From: Clostridiales bacterium
GTDB lineage: Bacteria > Bacillota > Clostridia > Lachnospirales > Lachnospiraceae
DNA: 60,690 bases
Direction of reading: 5' to 3'
Assembly (NCBI GenBank): GCA_020859985.1
Contig: JAJBVD010000047.1
Span: forward strand, 1 to 60,690
Shown: positions 24,728-33,150 of the stretch, in pieces
Layout: the number at the start of each line of letters is the position of its first letter
How positions within the stretch are numbered: the stretch's first letter is position 1
Notes under the pieces: model-generated
Databases searched by the model: none
Seen by the model: the letters and a program-made list of their open reading frames with translations, nothing else
What the model was told of the DNA's origin: nothing
Made by a program: the position numbers and the translations under genes

Positions 24728-25588
24728 ATGGCAGATAGTCTGACAGAATTTACGAAACAGCATGAATATCTCATCTGCGTTGACAGCGACGGGTGTGCGA
24801 TGGACACCATGGACATCAAGCACATCCGCTGCTTCGGCCCGTGCATGGTGGGTGAGTGGGGATTGGGAGAATGGAGAGAAGAGATTCTGGCGCGCTGGAA
24901 TGAGATCAATCTCTATACCATGACCCGCGGCATCAACCGCTTCAAGGGGCTTGCGATGGCGCTTCGTGAGATAAACGGAAAATATCGGAAGATTGACGAT
25001 CTGGAAGCGCTGGAAGTCTGGGCGGATACCGCGCCGGAGCTTTCGAATGACGCATTGAAAAAAAAGATCGAAGAAAATCAGGCAGCGGGAGATCCGCATA
25101 TCTCTCTGGAGAAGGCCCTCTCCTGGAGCAATGCGGTGAATCACTCCATCTCGAAGCTGGCACAGGATGAAAGAAAACCGTTTGAAGGCGTGGACATGGC
25201 ACTTACACTGGCGCATCGCCAGGCGGATGTTGTTATCGTTTCCAGCGCGAATCTGGGAGCTGTTCTGGAGGAATGGGATCTGTACGGGCTTCTGGAGCAC
25301 ACAGACGTTGTGCTGGCGCAGGATTCCGGCAGCAAGGCGTTCTGCATCGGCGAGATGCTCAAAAAGGGCTATGAAAAGGATCACGTGCTGATGTGCGGCG
25401 ACGCGCCGGGAGATCTTGACGCGGCGCAGCAGAACGGCGTATTTTATTTTCCAATCCTCGTAAAGCGTGAGGCGGAAAGCTGGGCGGAATTTACGGACGA
25501 AGCATTCACCCGCCTGATCGAAGGCACCTATGGGGGCGCGTATCAGGAGGAGCGGATACAGGCATTTAAGGAAAATCTTGGAGGCTGA
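24728..25588 (+). CDS. HAD superfamily hydrolase
   Basis: A 286-residue phosphatase-like HAD protein. Motif I is CVDSDGCAMD near residue 17, motif II VIVSSANLG, and motif IV MCGDAPGDLDAAQ with a conserved preceding lysine region (KKGYEKDHVL). The cap between motifs I and II is helical. The first Asp of DxDG is expected to be the nucleophile, so a sugar phosphate substrate fits the surrounding locus. AGAAAGGAG precedes the ATG. It ends 7 bp before the GH3 start and is in the same transcript. Confidence 0.85.
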   Translation: MADSLTEFTKQHEYLICVDSDGCAMDTMDIKHIRCFGPCMVGEWGLGEWREEILARWNEINLYTMTRGINRFKGLAMALREINGKYRKIDDLEALEVWADTAPELSNDALKKKIEENQAAGDPHISLEKALSWSNAVNHSISKLAQDERKPFEGVDMALTLAHRQADVVIVSSANLGAVLEEWDLYGLLEHTDVVLAQDSGSKAFCIGEMLKKGYEKDHVLMCGDAPGDLDAAQQNGVFYFPILVKREAESWAEFTDEAFTRLIEGTYGGAYQEERIQAFKENLGG

Positions 25589-25595
25589 TGATACT

Positions 25596-27365
25596 ATGGT
25601 TGATATGAAAGCAAAACCGTTTTATCTCTCGGATGAGGACTGCGCCTGGGTGGAGCAGACCATCGCCGGGATGACGGACGAGGAGAAGGTCGGTCAGCTG
25701 TTTTTCCAGCTGACGGAATCTCAGGATGAGAGCTATTTGAAAAACCTGATGGAGAAATACCATCTCGGCGGCTGCCGTTACAACGGCATGCCGGGAATCA
25801 AGGTACAGGATCAGAACCGCGTCCTGCAGAAATACGCGAAGGTACCAATCTTTATTGCCTGCAACACAGAAGCGGGCGGCGACGGCGCCTGTGCGGACGG
25901 CACGGCGATCGGCTCCGGTGTAAAGATCGGCGCGACCGACAAGACCGAGTATGCTTATGCGCTCGGTAAAATGTCGAACGAGGAGGCGGCTGCAATCGGC
26001 TGCAATATGGCGTTTGCACCAGTCTGCGATATCGTGTATAATTGGGAGAACACCGAGGTCATCACCCGTGCGTTCGGCAGCGACCCGGAACGCGTGGCAA
26101 GGATGAGCGCAGCCTATGTACAGGGCGCGCACACGATACCTGGTTTTGCCTGCGCGGCGAAGCATTTCCCGGGCAACGGGCAGGATTTCCGTGACGCACA
26201 TCTCTCCAATAACGTCAATTATTTTGATCCGGAGAAATGGGACGCGACTTATGGCCTGGTGTACCGCACATTGATCGATGAGGGACTGGACGCCATCATG
26301 GCCGGACACATCATGCTTCCGAAGTACGCGAAAGCGATCAATCCGGATCTCAAAGATGAGGATATGATGCCGGCGACCCTAAGCCCGGAGATCATGCAGG
26401 GACTGCTGCGCGACCGGCTCGGCTTCAACGGCATGGTCGTGACGGACGCGTCGCACATGGTAGGCATGACAGACCGTATGACGAGAAAAGAGATGCTTCC
26501 GCGCTGCATCATGGCCGGATGCGATATGTTCCTGTTCTTCAACGATCCGGACGAGGACTTCGGGACCATGCTGGCTGCCTATAAAGACGGCACGATCACC
26601 GAGGAGCGGATGACCGAGGCCCTGACGCGCATCCTGGCGCTGAAGGCGCATCTGGGACTGAACAAAAAGGCTCCTGAAGAGCGTGTCCCGGCACCGGAGA
26701 TTCTGGAGAGCGCGCTTGGCAAAGCAGAATATAAGCAGATGCACAAGGCCATCAGCGATGACTGTATCACGTTGGTGAAGTACAAAGATAAGGATGTACT
26801 GCCGCTGACACCGGAGCGCTATAAGAGGATCATGATCGTCCACATTAAGGCGGCAGAGAGCGGTATGGCTCCCCTGATGAAGATGATGGGCATGGGCGGC
26901 GGCAAGAGCGCCGCGGAGCTCTTAAAAGAAAAACTCTGCGTGAAAGGCTTTGACGCATTTATCTACGAGAGCCCGCTTGATAAGATGAAGAAGCAGATTG
27001 AAGCGGGTGAGACGCCGAGCTTGAACGTGTATTTTGCGGGAAAGAATGCCATCGCGGATTTCACGAGCGGTATGGATCTGGTCATCACACTGTGCGATGT
27101 CTCCAGTGGAAGACCGGTATTCGGTATGTCCAAGGGCGGCGGCGAGATCCCGTGGTATGTATTCGAGGTGCCGGTAGTCGTAGTAGGCTGCGGACAGCCG
27201 ACGATGCTGGCGGACATCCCGCAGGCGCGCACCTACATCAACACCTACGACGCGAAGGACGACACCTTTGACGCACTCATCGAGGACCTGATGGCCGGGC
27301 CGGAGGCATTTAAGGGCACGGATCCGATCGACAGCTTCTGCGGGCTGTTTGATGCAAGACTGTAG
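25596..27365 (+). CDS. GH3 family glycoside hydrolase or phosphorylase (NagZ-like)
   Basis: A 590-residue cytoplasmic GH3 protein. The N-terminal barrel starts TIAGMTDEEKVGQLFFQL and has CAAKHFPGNGQDFRDAHL, with Asp200-Ala-His202 matching the Asp-His dyad of NagZ-type enzymes, and a nucleophile Asp284 in VVTDASHMVGM. A C-terminal alpha/beta domain (from about residue 400) follows. The Asp-His dyad favours beta-N-acetylhexosaminidase or related phosphorylase activity over classical beta-glucosidase. ATG 25596 is chosen because GGAGG lies 11 bases upstream. The real substrate may be a disaccharide released from host glycans. Confidence 0.88.
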   Translation: MVDMKAKPFYLSDEDCAWVEQTIAGMTDEEKVGQLFFQLTESQDESYLKNLMEKYHLGGCRYNGMPGIKVQDQNRVLQKYAKVPIFIACNTEAGGDGACADGTAIGSGVKIGATDKTEYAYALGKMSNEEAAAIGCNMAFAPVCDIVYNWENTEVITRAFGSDPERVARMSAAYVQGAHTIPGFACAAKHFPGNGQDFRDAHLSNNVNYFDPEKWDATYGLVYRTLIDEGLDAIMAGHIMLPKYAKAINPDLKDEDMMPATLSPEIMQGLLRDRLGFNGMVVTDASHMVGMTDRMTRKEMLPRCIMAGCDMFLFFNDPDEDFGTMLAAYKDGTITEERMTEALTRILALKAHLGLNKKAPEERVPAPEILESALGKAEYKQMHKAISDDCITLVKYKDKDVLPLTPERYKRIMIVHIKAAESGMAPLMKMMGMGGGKSAAELLKEKLCVKGFDAFIYESPLDKMKKQIEAGETPSLNVYFAGKNAIADFTSGMDLVITLCDVSSGRPVFGMSKGGGEIPWYVFEVPVVVVGCGQPTMLADIPQARTYINTYDAKDDTFDALIEDLMAGPEAFKGTDPIDSFCGLFDARL

Positions 27366-27435
27366 TAAACAGACAACTTCCGGGATTCATCCGGAAAAAG
27401 GCATTATAAGCCGCATGCATCCGCAAGCAGAAATC

Positions 27436-27611
27436 GTAACTATTCAGAACAGCAGGCCACAGACCGCCTTCTTTGAAGGCTATATGCCGCTGACGCGTCA
27501 TATGTCTGAGGCTTGATGGGCGTTCCGCCCATCCCGAAATGAAAATACAGCCTTTAGCAGGTAAACCTGCATAGTCTGTCTTTTCATTTCGATGCTGTTC
27601 TGAACTGTTAC
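27436..27611. repeat. Palindromic structured intergenic element (176 bp)
   Basis: The gap between the GH3 and uxuA genes is filled by a sequence bounded by near-perfect inverted repeats: GTAACTATTCAGAACAGCA (27436-27454) and TGCTGTTCTGAACTGTTAC (27593-27611), 17 of 19 matching. Inside are further hairpins: CCTTC/GAAGG, GATGGGCG/CGCCCATC, CGAAATGAAAA/TTTTCATTTCG and GCAGG/CCTGC. No ORF is seen. It looks like a MITE or REP-type element or a structured RNA. Confidence 0.7.
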
Positions 27612-27672
27612 CCAAAATCAACGTGTCTGCGGTGGATGCTGCGGCTGATATGACAGGAAGGAGGAGAAACGT

Positions 27673-28746
27673 ATGCAGATGACATTTCGCTGGTACGGTG
27701 AAGGCAATGACAGCATCACGCAGGAGATGATCAAACAGATCCCCGGCGTGACCGGCCTGGTATGGGCGCTGCATAACAAACAGGCGGGCGAAGTGTGGGA
27801 GATCGATGAGATCGAAGAAGCACGCCGCCAGATTGAGGGCTGGGGCTTCAACATGGACGTGGTAGAGAGCGTGAATGTCCATGACGACATCAAAATCGGC
27901 CTGCCGACCCGTGACCAGTATATTGAGAATTACAAGCAGACGCTGCGCAACCTCTCGAAATTTGGCGTGAAGGTAGTGACCTATAACTTCATGCCGATCT
28001 TTGACTGGACGCGTACCGATCTGTTCCATCCGATGGGGGATGGTTCGACGGCTCTTTATTATGAGAAAGACCGGATTCAGGACGACTATAAGGAAATGGC
28101 GAACTACATCCTCAACAACCTGCATGGCATGACGTTCCCCGGCTGGGAGCCGGAACGCATGGCGAAGCTGGATGAGCTGTTCGAGGCGTATAAGCCGGTC
28201 ACCAAGGAAAAACTCTGGGAGAATCTGAAATATTTCCTGGAAGCAATCATGCCGACCTGCCATGAGACCGGCATCAAGATGGCGATTCATCCGGATGATC
28301 CGCCATGGGATATCTTTGGCCTGCCGCGCCTTCTGGTAGACAAGGAATCCATCGGGCGTTTTCTGTCCATGGTAGACGATCCGTACAATGACCTGTGCCT
28401 GTGCTCGGGCTCGCTGGGCGCGAATCCGGACAATGATATTCCGGACATCATCCGCACCTATTGCGACCGCATCGCGTTCGCGCATGTGCGCAACGTGAAG
28501 CATTTCCCGAACGGGGACTTTACCGAGGCTTCCCACAGGGACTGCGACGGTGATGTGCGGATTCTGGATATTATGAAGGCATATCACGACTGCGGATTCA
28601 AGGGTTATATGCGCCCGGATCACGGCCGCCATATCTGGAACGAGCAGTGCCGCCCGGGCTACGGCCTCTATGACCGCGCACTTGGCATTATGTACCTGCT
28701 GGGCTGCTGGGATATGCTGGAGAAAGCGGACGGACCTGTTAAATGA
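27673..28746 (+). CDS. uxuA: Mannonate dehydratase
   Basis: A 357-residue UxuA, converting D-mannonate to 2-keto-3-deoxy-D-gluconate. The N-terminus QMTFRWYGEGNDSITQEMI, the VVTYNFMPIFDWTRTDLF segment, the metal-binding GIKMAIHPDDPPWDIFGLPR, and HVRNVKHFPNGDFTEA with a closing YMRPDHGRHIW are highly characteristic. AAGGAGGAG lies 6-8 bases before the ATG. It works with the SDR that follows; the upstream isomerase UxaC and downstream KDG kinase/aldolase are not in the window. Confidence 0.95.
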   Translation: MQMTFRWYGEGNDSITQEMIKQIPGVTGLVWALHNKQAGEVWEIDEIEEARRQIEGWGFNMDVVESVNVHDDIKIGLPTRDQYIENYKQTLRNLSKFGVKVVTYNFMPIFDWTRTDLFHPMGDGSTALYYEKDRIQDDYKEMANYILNNLHGMTFPGWEPERMAKLDELFEAYKPVTKEKLWENLKYFLEAIMPTCHETGIKMAIHPDDPPWDIFGLPRLLVDKESIGRFLSMVDDPYNDLCLCSGSLGANPDNDIPDIIRTYCDRIAFAHVRNVKHFPNGDFTEASHRDCDGDVRILDIMKAYHDCGFKGYMRPDHGRHIWNEQCRPGYGLYDRALGIMYLLGCWDMLEKADGPVK

Positions 28747-28892
28747 TTGAATTGCTGGGGCGCTCGATGGGTGCCCCATAACCGTTTCATGCGCATACCG
28801 CATAACAGGTTTCCGGCTGCTGCGGGACGCGGATATGCGCGGACAGGCAGAAAAAATCTACTGTTTGATTGATAAGAAAAGAGGAATGCAAT

Positions 28893-29744
28893 ATGATAAA
28901 GAACGTAATTGATACCGATCTTACCGGCAAGGTAGCGGTAGTCACAGGCGCGGGCGGCGTGCTTTGCAGTGATCTGGCAAAGACATTGGCGCGCGCAGGA
29001 GCAAAGGTCGCGCTTCTGAACCGGAGCACGGACGCCATTGAGCGCTTTGCGGCTGAGATCAACGAGGAAGGCGGAGTCGCGAAAGCATATAAATGCAATG
29101 TTCTGGAAAAAGACACCTGCCTTGCTGTGGCGGAGCAGGTATTACAGGATCTGGGTCCGTGTGATATACTGGTGAACGGTGCCGGAGGCAACAATCCGAA
29201 AGCACAGACCGAAAAGGAATACTATGAAGCGGGCGACATTGACGCGGACACGCAGAGCTTTTTTGATCTTTCAGAGGATGGTGTGGATGCGGTGTTCAGT
29301 CTGAACTTTATCGGCACGCTGCTTCCGACGCAGGCATTCGCGCGTCAGATGCTCGGCCGGAGCGGCTGCAATATCATCAACATCAGCTCCATGAACGCAT
29401 TTACCCCGCTGACGAAGATTCCGGCTTACTCAGGTGCAAAAGCAGCCGTGTCCAATTTCACACAGTGGCTTGCAGTGCATTTTTCCAAAGAAGGGATCCG
29501 TGTCAACGCGATTGCGCCGGGCTTTTTCTCCACAAAGCAAAACGCGAAGCTTCTCTTCAACGAGGACGGCTCTCCGACAGCGCGTACCGGGAAAATTCTT
29601 GCCGCTACGCCAATGGGGCGTTTTGGGGAAGCCAGGGAGCTGGAGGGTGCGCTCCTGTTTCTGGTGAATAACGATGCGGCTGGATTTATCACCGGTGTTG
29701 TGCTTCCAATCGATGGCGGATTTCAGGCCTATTCGGGAGTCTGA
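28893..29744 (+). CDS. SDR family oxidoreductase, likely D-mannonate oxidoreductase
   Basis: A 283-residue short-chain dehydrogenase. NAD-binding loop VAVVTGAGGVLCSDLAKTL, the NNAG equivalent LVNGAGGNNPKA, catalytic Ser in NISSMNAF, and Tyr179-x3-Lys183 (IPAYSGAKAAVS), then a C-terminal GFITGVVLPIDGGFQAYSG. Its place after uxuA matches SDR-type fructuronate reductases that replace UxuB in many Bacillota. ATG 28893 has AGAGGAA upstream. A strong terminator follows at 29778, so this is probably the last gene of the hexuronate locus. Confidence 0.88.
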   Translation: MIKNVIDTDLTGKVAVVTGAGGVLCSDLAKTLARAGAKVALLNRSTDAIERFAAEINEEGGVAKAYKCNVLEKDTCLAVAEQVLQDLGPCDILVNGAGGNNPKAQTEKEYYEAGDIDADTQSFFDLSEDGVDAVFSLNFIGTLLPTQAFARQMLGRSGCNIINISSMNAFTPLTKIPAYSGAKAAVSNFTQWLAVHFSKEGIRVNAIAPGFFSTKQNAKLLFNEDGSPTARTGKILAATPMGRFGEARELEGALLFLVNNDAAGFITGVVLPIDGGFQAYSGV

Positions 29745-29777
29745 GAAAACAGAATCCAGATTTGAATCTGGCTGTCG

Positions 29778-29806
29778 GGACTGTGTGGAAACGCGCAGTC
29801 CTTTTT
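29778..29806 (+). terminator. Rho-independent terminator closing the hexuronate locus
   Basis: A 10-bp stem (GGACTGTGTG with CGCGCAGTCC, two G-T pairs), a GAAA tetraloop and five T. Confidence 0.85.
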
Positions 29807-29812
29807 AGACTC

Positions 29813-29841
29813 TTGTAAAAACAGAAAAGCGGCGTTATACT
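29813..29841 (+). promoter_or_regulatory. Promoter of the zinc-ribbon gene
   Basis: TTGTAA (29813-29818), 17 bp, TATACT (29836-29841), just after the preceding terminator and about 90 bp before the start codon. Confidence 0.6.
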
Positions 29842-29932
29842 ACGCATATATCAATAAAAAAGTGGACAGGCTCGGCCTGCGTCCGCGATTCTCTTCACGA
29901 ATCGGGTCAATATTCAGAAAGGGTGAAATCTT

Positions 29933-30406
29933 ATGGCACATGTGAAATATATGGCTGCGAACTGGCTTTATTGTCCGAAATGTGCGCTTTTGTCGGCAGG
30001 ACCATTGCCGCGCACCTGGACCTGCCCGCACTGCGGATATGAGGAATGCAAAGAAATCGATCCCTCGTATGGGATCACCAGTACAAAGCGGGAGGAACTT
30101 CAGGCAAAACAGGAGAATGGAGAGATTTCGGCGGAGGAGTTTTTTCACCAGTGGGAGGATTTTTGTCAGCCGTTTATCGACGAGGTGATAAAGCAGGATC
30201 CGGCATTTGATCCGGACGCTTACCGGACGACATCTATCTATGAGGAGGAGACCAGACGGCTGCTGGGGCAGTATCCGTCAATGCCGCCGGTTGTCCGCTG
30301 CCCGTGGTGCGGCTCTTATGGGACAAAAAAGATTCGCCGGAAGCTTTTTTCCAGACAGGATAAGAGCCGGAAATATCATTGTGAGAACTGTGAAAAAGAC
30401 TTTTAA
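29933..30406 (+). CDS. Double zinc-ribbon protein of unknown function
   Basis: A 157-residue protein with two four-cysteine zinc ribbons: LYCPKC with WTCPHCGY at about residues 14-38, and VRCPWCGSYG with YHCENCEKDF at about 122-157. The middle is acidic and helical (AKQENGEISAEEFFHQWEDF). No enzyme motif is visible. AGAAAGGG before the ATG supports the start. It stands alone between a terminator and the promoter of the next gene. A regulatory or adaptor role is possible; nothing assigns one. Confidence 0.8.
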   Translation: MAHVKYMAANWLYCPKCALLSAGPLPRTWTCPHCGYEECKEIDPSYGITSTKREELQAKQENGEISAEEFFHQWEDFCQPFIDEVIKQDPAFDPDAYRTTSIYEEETRRLLGQYPSMPPVVRCPWCGSYGTKKIRRKLFSRQDKSRKYHCENCEKDF

Positions 30407-30412
30407 ATTTCC

Positions 30413-30441
30413 TTTACAGAAATCAAAAAGGACTTTATAAT
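30413..30441 (+). promoter_or_regulatory. Promoter of the c-di-GMP enzyme gene
   Basis: TTTACA (30413-30418), 17 bp, TATAAT (30436-30441), 54 bp before ATG 30495. Confidence 0.6.
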
Positions 30442-30494
30442 AATTCCAAAGAATCTGTAAATAAAAACCAGATACCCATGGATTGAGAGGAAGT

Positions 30495-32597
30495 ATGAAA
30501 GCACGAAAGAAAATATTAATCGTAGAGGACAACAGGCTGAACCGGGAACTGCTTTGCGTGATTCTGGAGCAGGACTACGAGATTCTGGAGGCGGAGAACG
30601 GACTGGAGGCCTTAAAGCTTCTGGAAGAGAATAAGGACAAGCTTTCCCTGATCCTGCTGGATATCGTGATGCCGGTGATGGATGGCTATACATTTCTGGG
30701 GATCATGCGGGAGAACGAAGAGTATTCGGCAATCCCTGTGATCGTGGTGACGCAGAGTGAGGATGACACCGATGAAGTTACGGCTCTGTCACGGGGAGCC
30801 ACGGATTTTGTGATGAAGCCTTACAATGCGCAGGTGATCCGGCACAGAGTGGAGAGCATTATCCGTCTGAGAGAGACGGCTTCCATGATGAATCTGTTCC
30901 AGTATGACCGGCTGACCGGTATCTACAGTAAGGAATATTTTTATCAGTGCGCGAGGGAACTTCTCACAGATAATCCGGATAAGGAATACGATATCATCTG
31001 TTCGGATTTTGAAAATTTCAAGTTGGTGAACGACATGTATGGCGTAAAGGTCGGCGACCGTCTTCTTCGAAAAACAGCCGAGCTTCTTCTTCGAGCTATA
31101 TACGGCAAGGGGCTGTGTGCCCGGCTGGACTCCGACCAGTTTGTCTGTATGATGGTGCATAGGGAAGAACCGTATTCTGATGATATGTTTCAGCGTATCA
31201 CGGACTCGGTCAACCGGCAGACGATAGCCAGCAATGTTTCGATTAAATGGGGCATCTATGTGGTCAGAGACCGCAAGACGGAGATTGAGCAGATGTGCGC
31301 CTGGGCTCTGGAGACGGCCAGAAGCATTAAAGGGCGTTATGGCAAATATGTCGCTTATTATGATGACGAGATGCGCAGCCGCCTTTTGCACGAGCAGGAG
31401 ATCACGGCCTGCATGGAGCAGGCTCTTGCGGAAAGACAGTTTCACGTCTGGCTGCAGCCGAAATACCGGTTGGACGGATCACCGCTGGCAGATGCGGAGG
31501 CACTTGTGCGCTGGTTTCATCCGGAATGGGGAATGCAGTCGCCGGGCGTTTTCATCCCGTTATTTGAGCGGAATGGGTTTATCACAAAGCTGGATCTTTT
31601 TGTCTGGGAGGAAGCATGCCGGATGATCCGCGATTTTGATGCGCAGGGCCTGGGTCCTTTTAATATTTCCGTCAACGTCTCACGTGCGGACATCTATAAT
31701 CTGGACCTGCTTGAGACATTGACCGGGCTGGTTAAAAAATACGGGATTGCCCCGGAGCGCCTTCACATCGAGATCACGGAATCGGTGATCACGGAGAATA
31801 TGGAGATGATCATTCATACGGTGAAGAAGCTTCGAAAGAACGGATTTGTGATCGAGATGGATGATTTCGGCAGCGGATATTCATCCCTGAATATGCTGAA
31901 CCGGATGCCGATGGATATCTTAAAGCTGGATATGCAGTTTATCCGCAGTGAGATGGAGAAGCCGGCCCGTCAGGGGATTCTGCGATATATCATCGGTCTT
32001 GCGCACTGGCTGAAGCTTGATGTGGTAGCGGAAGGCGTGGAGACGAAAAGCCAGATGGAGCGGCTGAAGAATCTGGACTGTGACTATATCCAGGGATATT
32101 ATATGGCGAAGCCGATGGAGCCGGCAGATCTGGAAGGACTTCTTCAGAAGCAGAAGGACGCTGCAGGAAAGAAGCGAAAATCGTCAGGAACACGCAGAAA
32201 TGAAAAGGAACCGGAGCGGGTGCTGCTGCTGATTGATGAGGATAAAACAATTTTTCAGAGGATCCGCGATATCTTTCAGGATGACTATCAGGTGGAGGAA
32301 GCATCCGATGAGGATGGGACAGTGACAAAGCTGGCGCTGTATGGCGACAGGATTGACGTGATACTGCTGACAGTCTCCCTTGCAAAGCAAAATCAGAACG
32401 CATTGTGGAACCTTGCGGTACGCGAAAAGAAGGTCTGGAATACGCCGGTTATTTTGCTCGGAGAGTCAGACGCTGTCAGTGAGGAGGAAGCGCTTCTGAT
32501 GGGGGCTGACGATTTTGAAGGATTGCCGTGCCGGGATCAGAGCCTTAAAATGCGTGTGTTAAAGGCAGCGGAAAAAGGACGGGCCTCACGGCAGTGA
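30495..32597 (+). CDS. REC-GGDEF-EAL-REC response regulator, c-di-GMP phosphodiesterase
   Basis: A 700-residue cytoplasmic protein. Receiver 1 (residues about 5-120) has phospho-acceptor Asp56 in LILLDIVMPVMDGY. A GGDEF-like domain follows (LTGIYSKEYF), but its signature reads LDSDQF, so cyclase activity is unlikely. The EAL domain (about 310-560) keeps ADAEALVRW (Glu335), EITESVITEN, MDDFGSGYSSLNML, LKLDMQF and VVAEGVETKSQ, so it should hydrolyse c-di-GMP. A second receiver-like domain (about 580-695) begins VLLLIDEDKTIF but has no Asp at the acceptor site (VILLTVSL). Expected to link a phosphorelay to c-di-GMP. Confidence 0.92.
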   Translation: MKARKKILIVEDNRLNRELLCVILEQDYEILEAENGLEALKLLEENKDKLSLILLDIVMPVMDGYTFLGIMRENEEYSAIPVIVVTQSEDDTDEVTALSRGATDFVMKPYNAQVIRHRVESIIRLRETASMMNLFQYDRLTGIYSKEYFYQCARELLTDNPDKEYDIICSDFENFKLVNDMYGVKVGDRLLRKTAELLLRAIYGKGLCARLDSDQFVCMMVHREEPYSDDMFQRITDSVNRQTIASNVSIKWGIYVVRDRKTEIEQMCAWALETARSIKGRYGKYVAYYDDEMRSRLLHEQEITACMEQALAERQFHVWLQPKYRLDGSPLADAEALVRWFHPEWGMQSPGVFIPLFERNGFITKLDLFVWEEACRMIRDFDAQGLGPFNISVNVSRADIYNLDLLETLTGLVKKYGIAPERLHIEITESVITENMEMIIHTVKKLRKNGFVIEMDDFGSGYSSLNMLNRMPMDILKLDMQFIRSEMEKPARQGILRYIIGLAHWLKLDVVAEGVETKSQMERLKNLDCDYIQGYYMAKPMEPADLEGLLQKQKDAAGKKRKSSGTRRNEKEPERVLLLIDEDKTIFQRIRDIFQDDYQVEEASDEDGTVTKLALYGDRIDVILLTVSLAKQNQNALWNLAVREKKVWNTPVILLGESDAVSEEEALLMGADDFEGLPCRDQSLKMRVLKAAEKGRASRQ

Positions 32598-32685
32598 ATG
32601 ATCAAAGAAAAGTCAGACTGCGGACAATATTGGTGGCAGGATCATCTGTTTGTTCCGGGAAAGATTTAATGAAGGGAAATATAAG

Positions 32686-33150
32686 ATGACAGCAAAGCAA
32701 TTTTATGAACAGATTGGCCAGGAATATATGGAAATCTATGAGCGTATGACTGGCAGCGAAGCTCTGATCAGACGTTTTCTGAAGCAGTTTTGTGAGGATG
32801 GGACGTTTTCTGCTCTGGAGAAGGCAGTGGAAGAGGGAGATATAAAGCAGATCTTTCTTGAGGCGCATACGCTGAAAGGCCTGAGTGCAAATCTCGGATT
32901 AAAGCCGCTGAGTGAAAAAACAGGTGTACTGGTGGAACTCACCAGGAATAACGATCGCGAGGAAAACATTCTGAGTCAGGACTATACCAGAGCAGAAGAG
33001 AAGTGTGCCGAAAACAGTGCGGGCATGAATAGTGAAGACTATGAGAAAATTACAGGAGCATTTGCAGAAATCCGCGATGCTTATCAGAAAATAGTGAAGC
33101 TGATAGGAGAAGTACATGAAACTGATCATACAGATACCATGCTACAATGA
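32686..33150 (+). CDS. HPt domain phosphotransfer protein
   Basis: A 154-residue helical protein with the phosphotransfer His in FLEAHTLKGLSANLGL (His61). HPt proteins shuttle phosphate between hybrid kinases and receivers. It follows the REC-GGDEF-EAL-REC gene, so that receiver is a likely partner, and the hybrid kinase at 16944 is a candidate donor. The gene's end overlaps the start of the GT2 gene by 35 bp. AAGGG before ATG 32686 supports this start over 32650. Confidence 0.88.
   Translation: MTAKQFYEQIGQEYMEIYERMTGSEALIRRFLKQFCEDGTFSALEKAVEEGDIKQIFLEAHTLKGLSANLGLKPLSEKTGVLVELTRNNDREENILSQDYTRAEEKCAENSAGMNSEDYEKITGAFAEIRDAYQKIVKLIGEVHETDHTDTMLQ

Noticed and set aside
27310-28803. A 497-residue minus-strand open frame opposite uxuA
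   Set aside because: UxuA on the plus strand is certain and this frame also spans the palindromic element; it has no plausible start signal.
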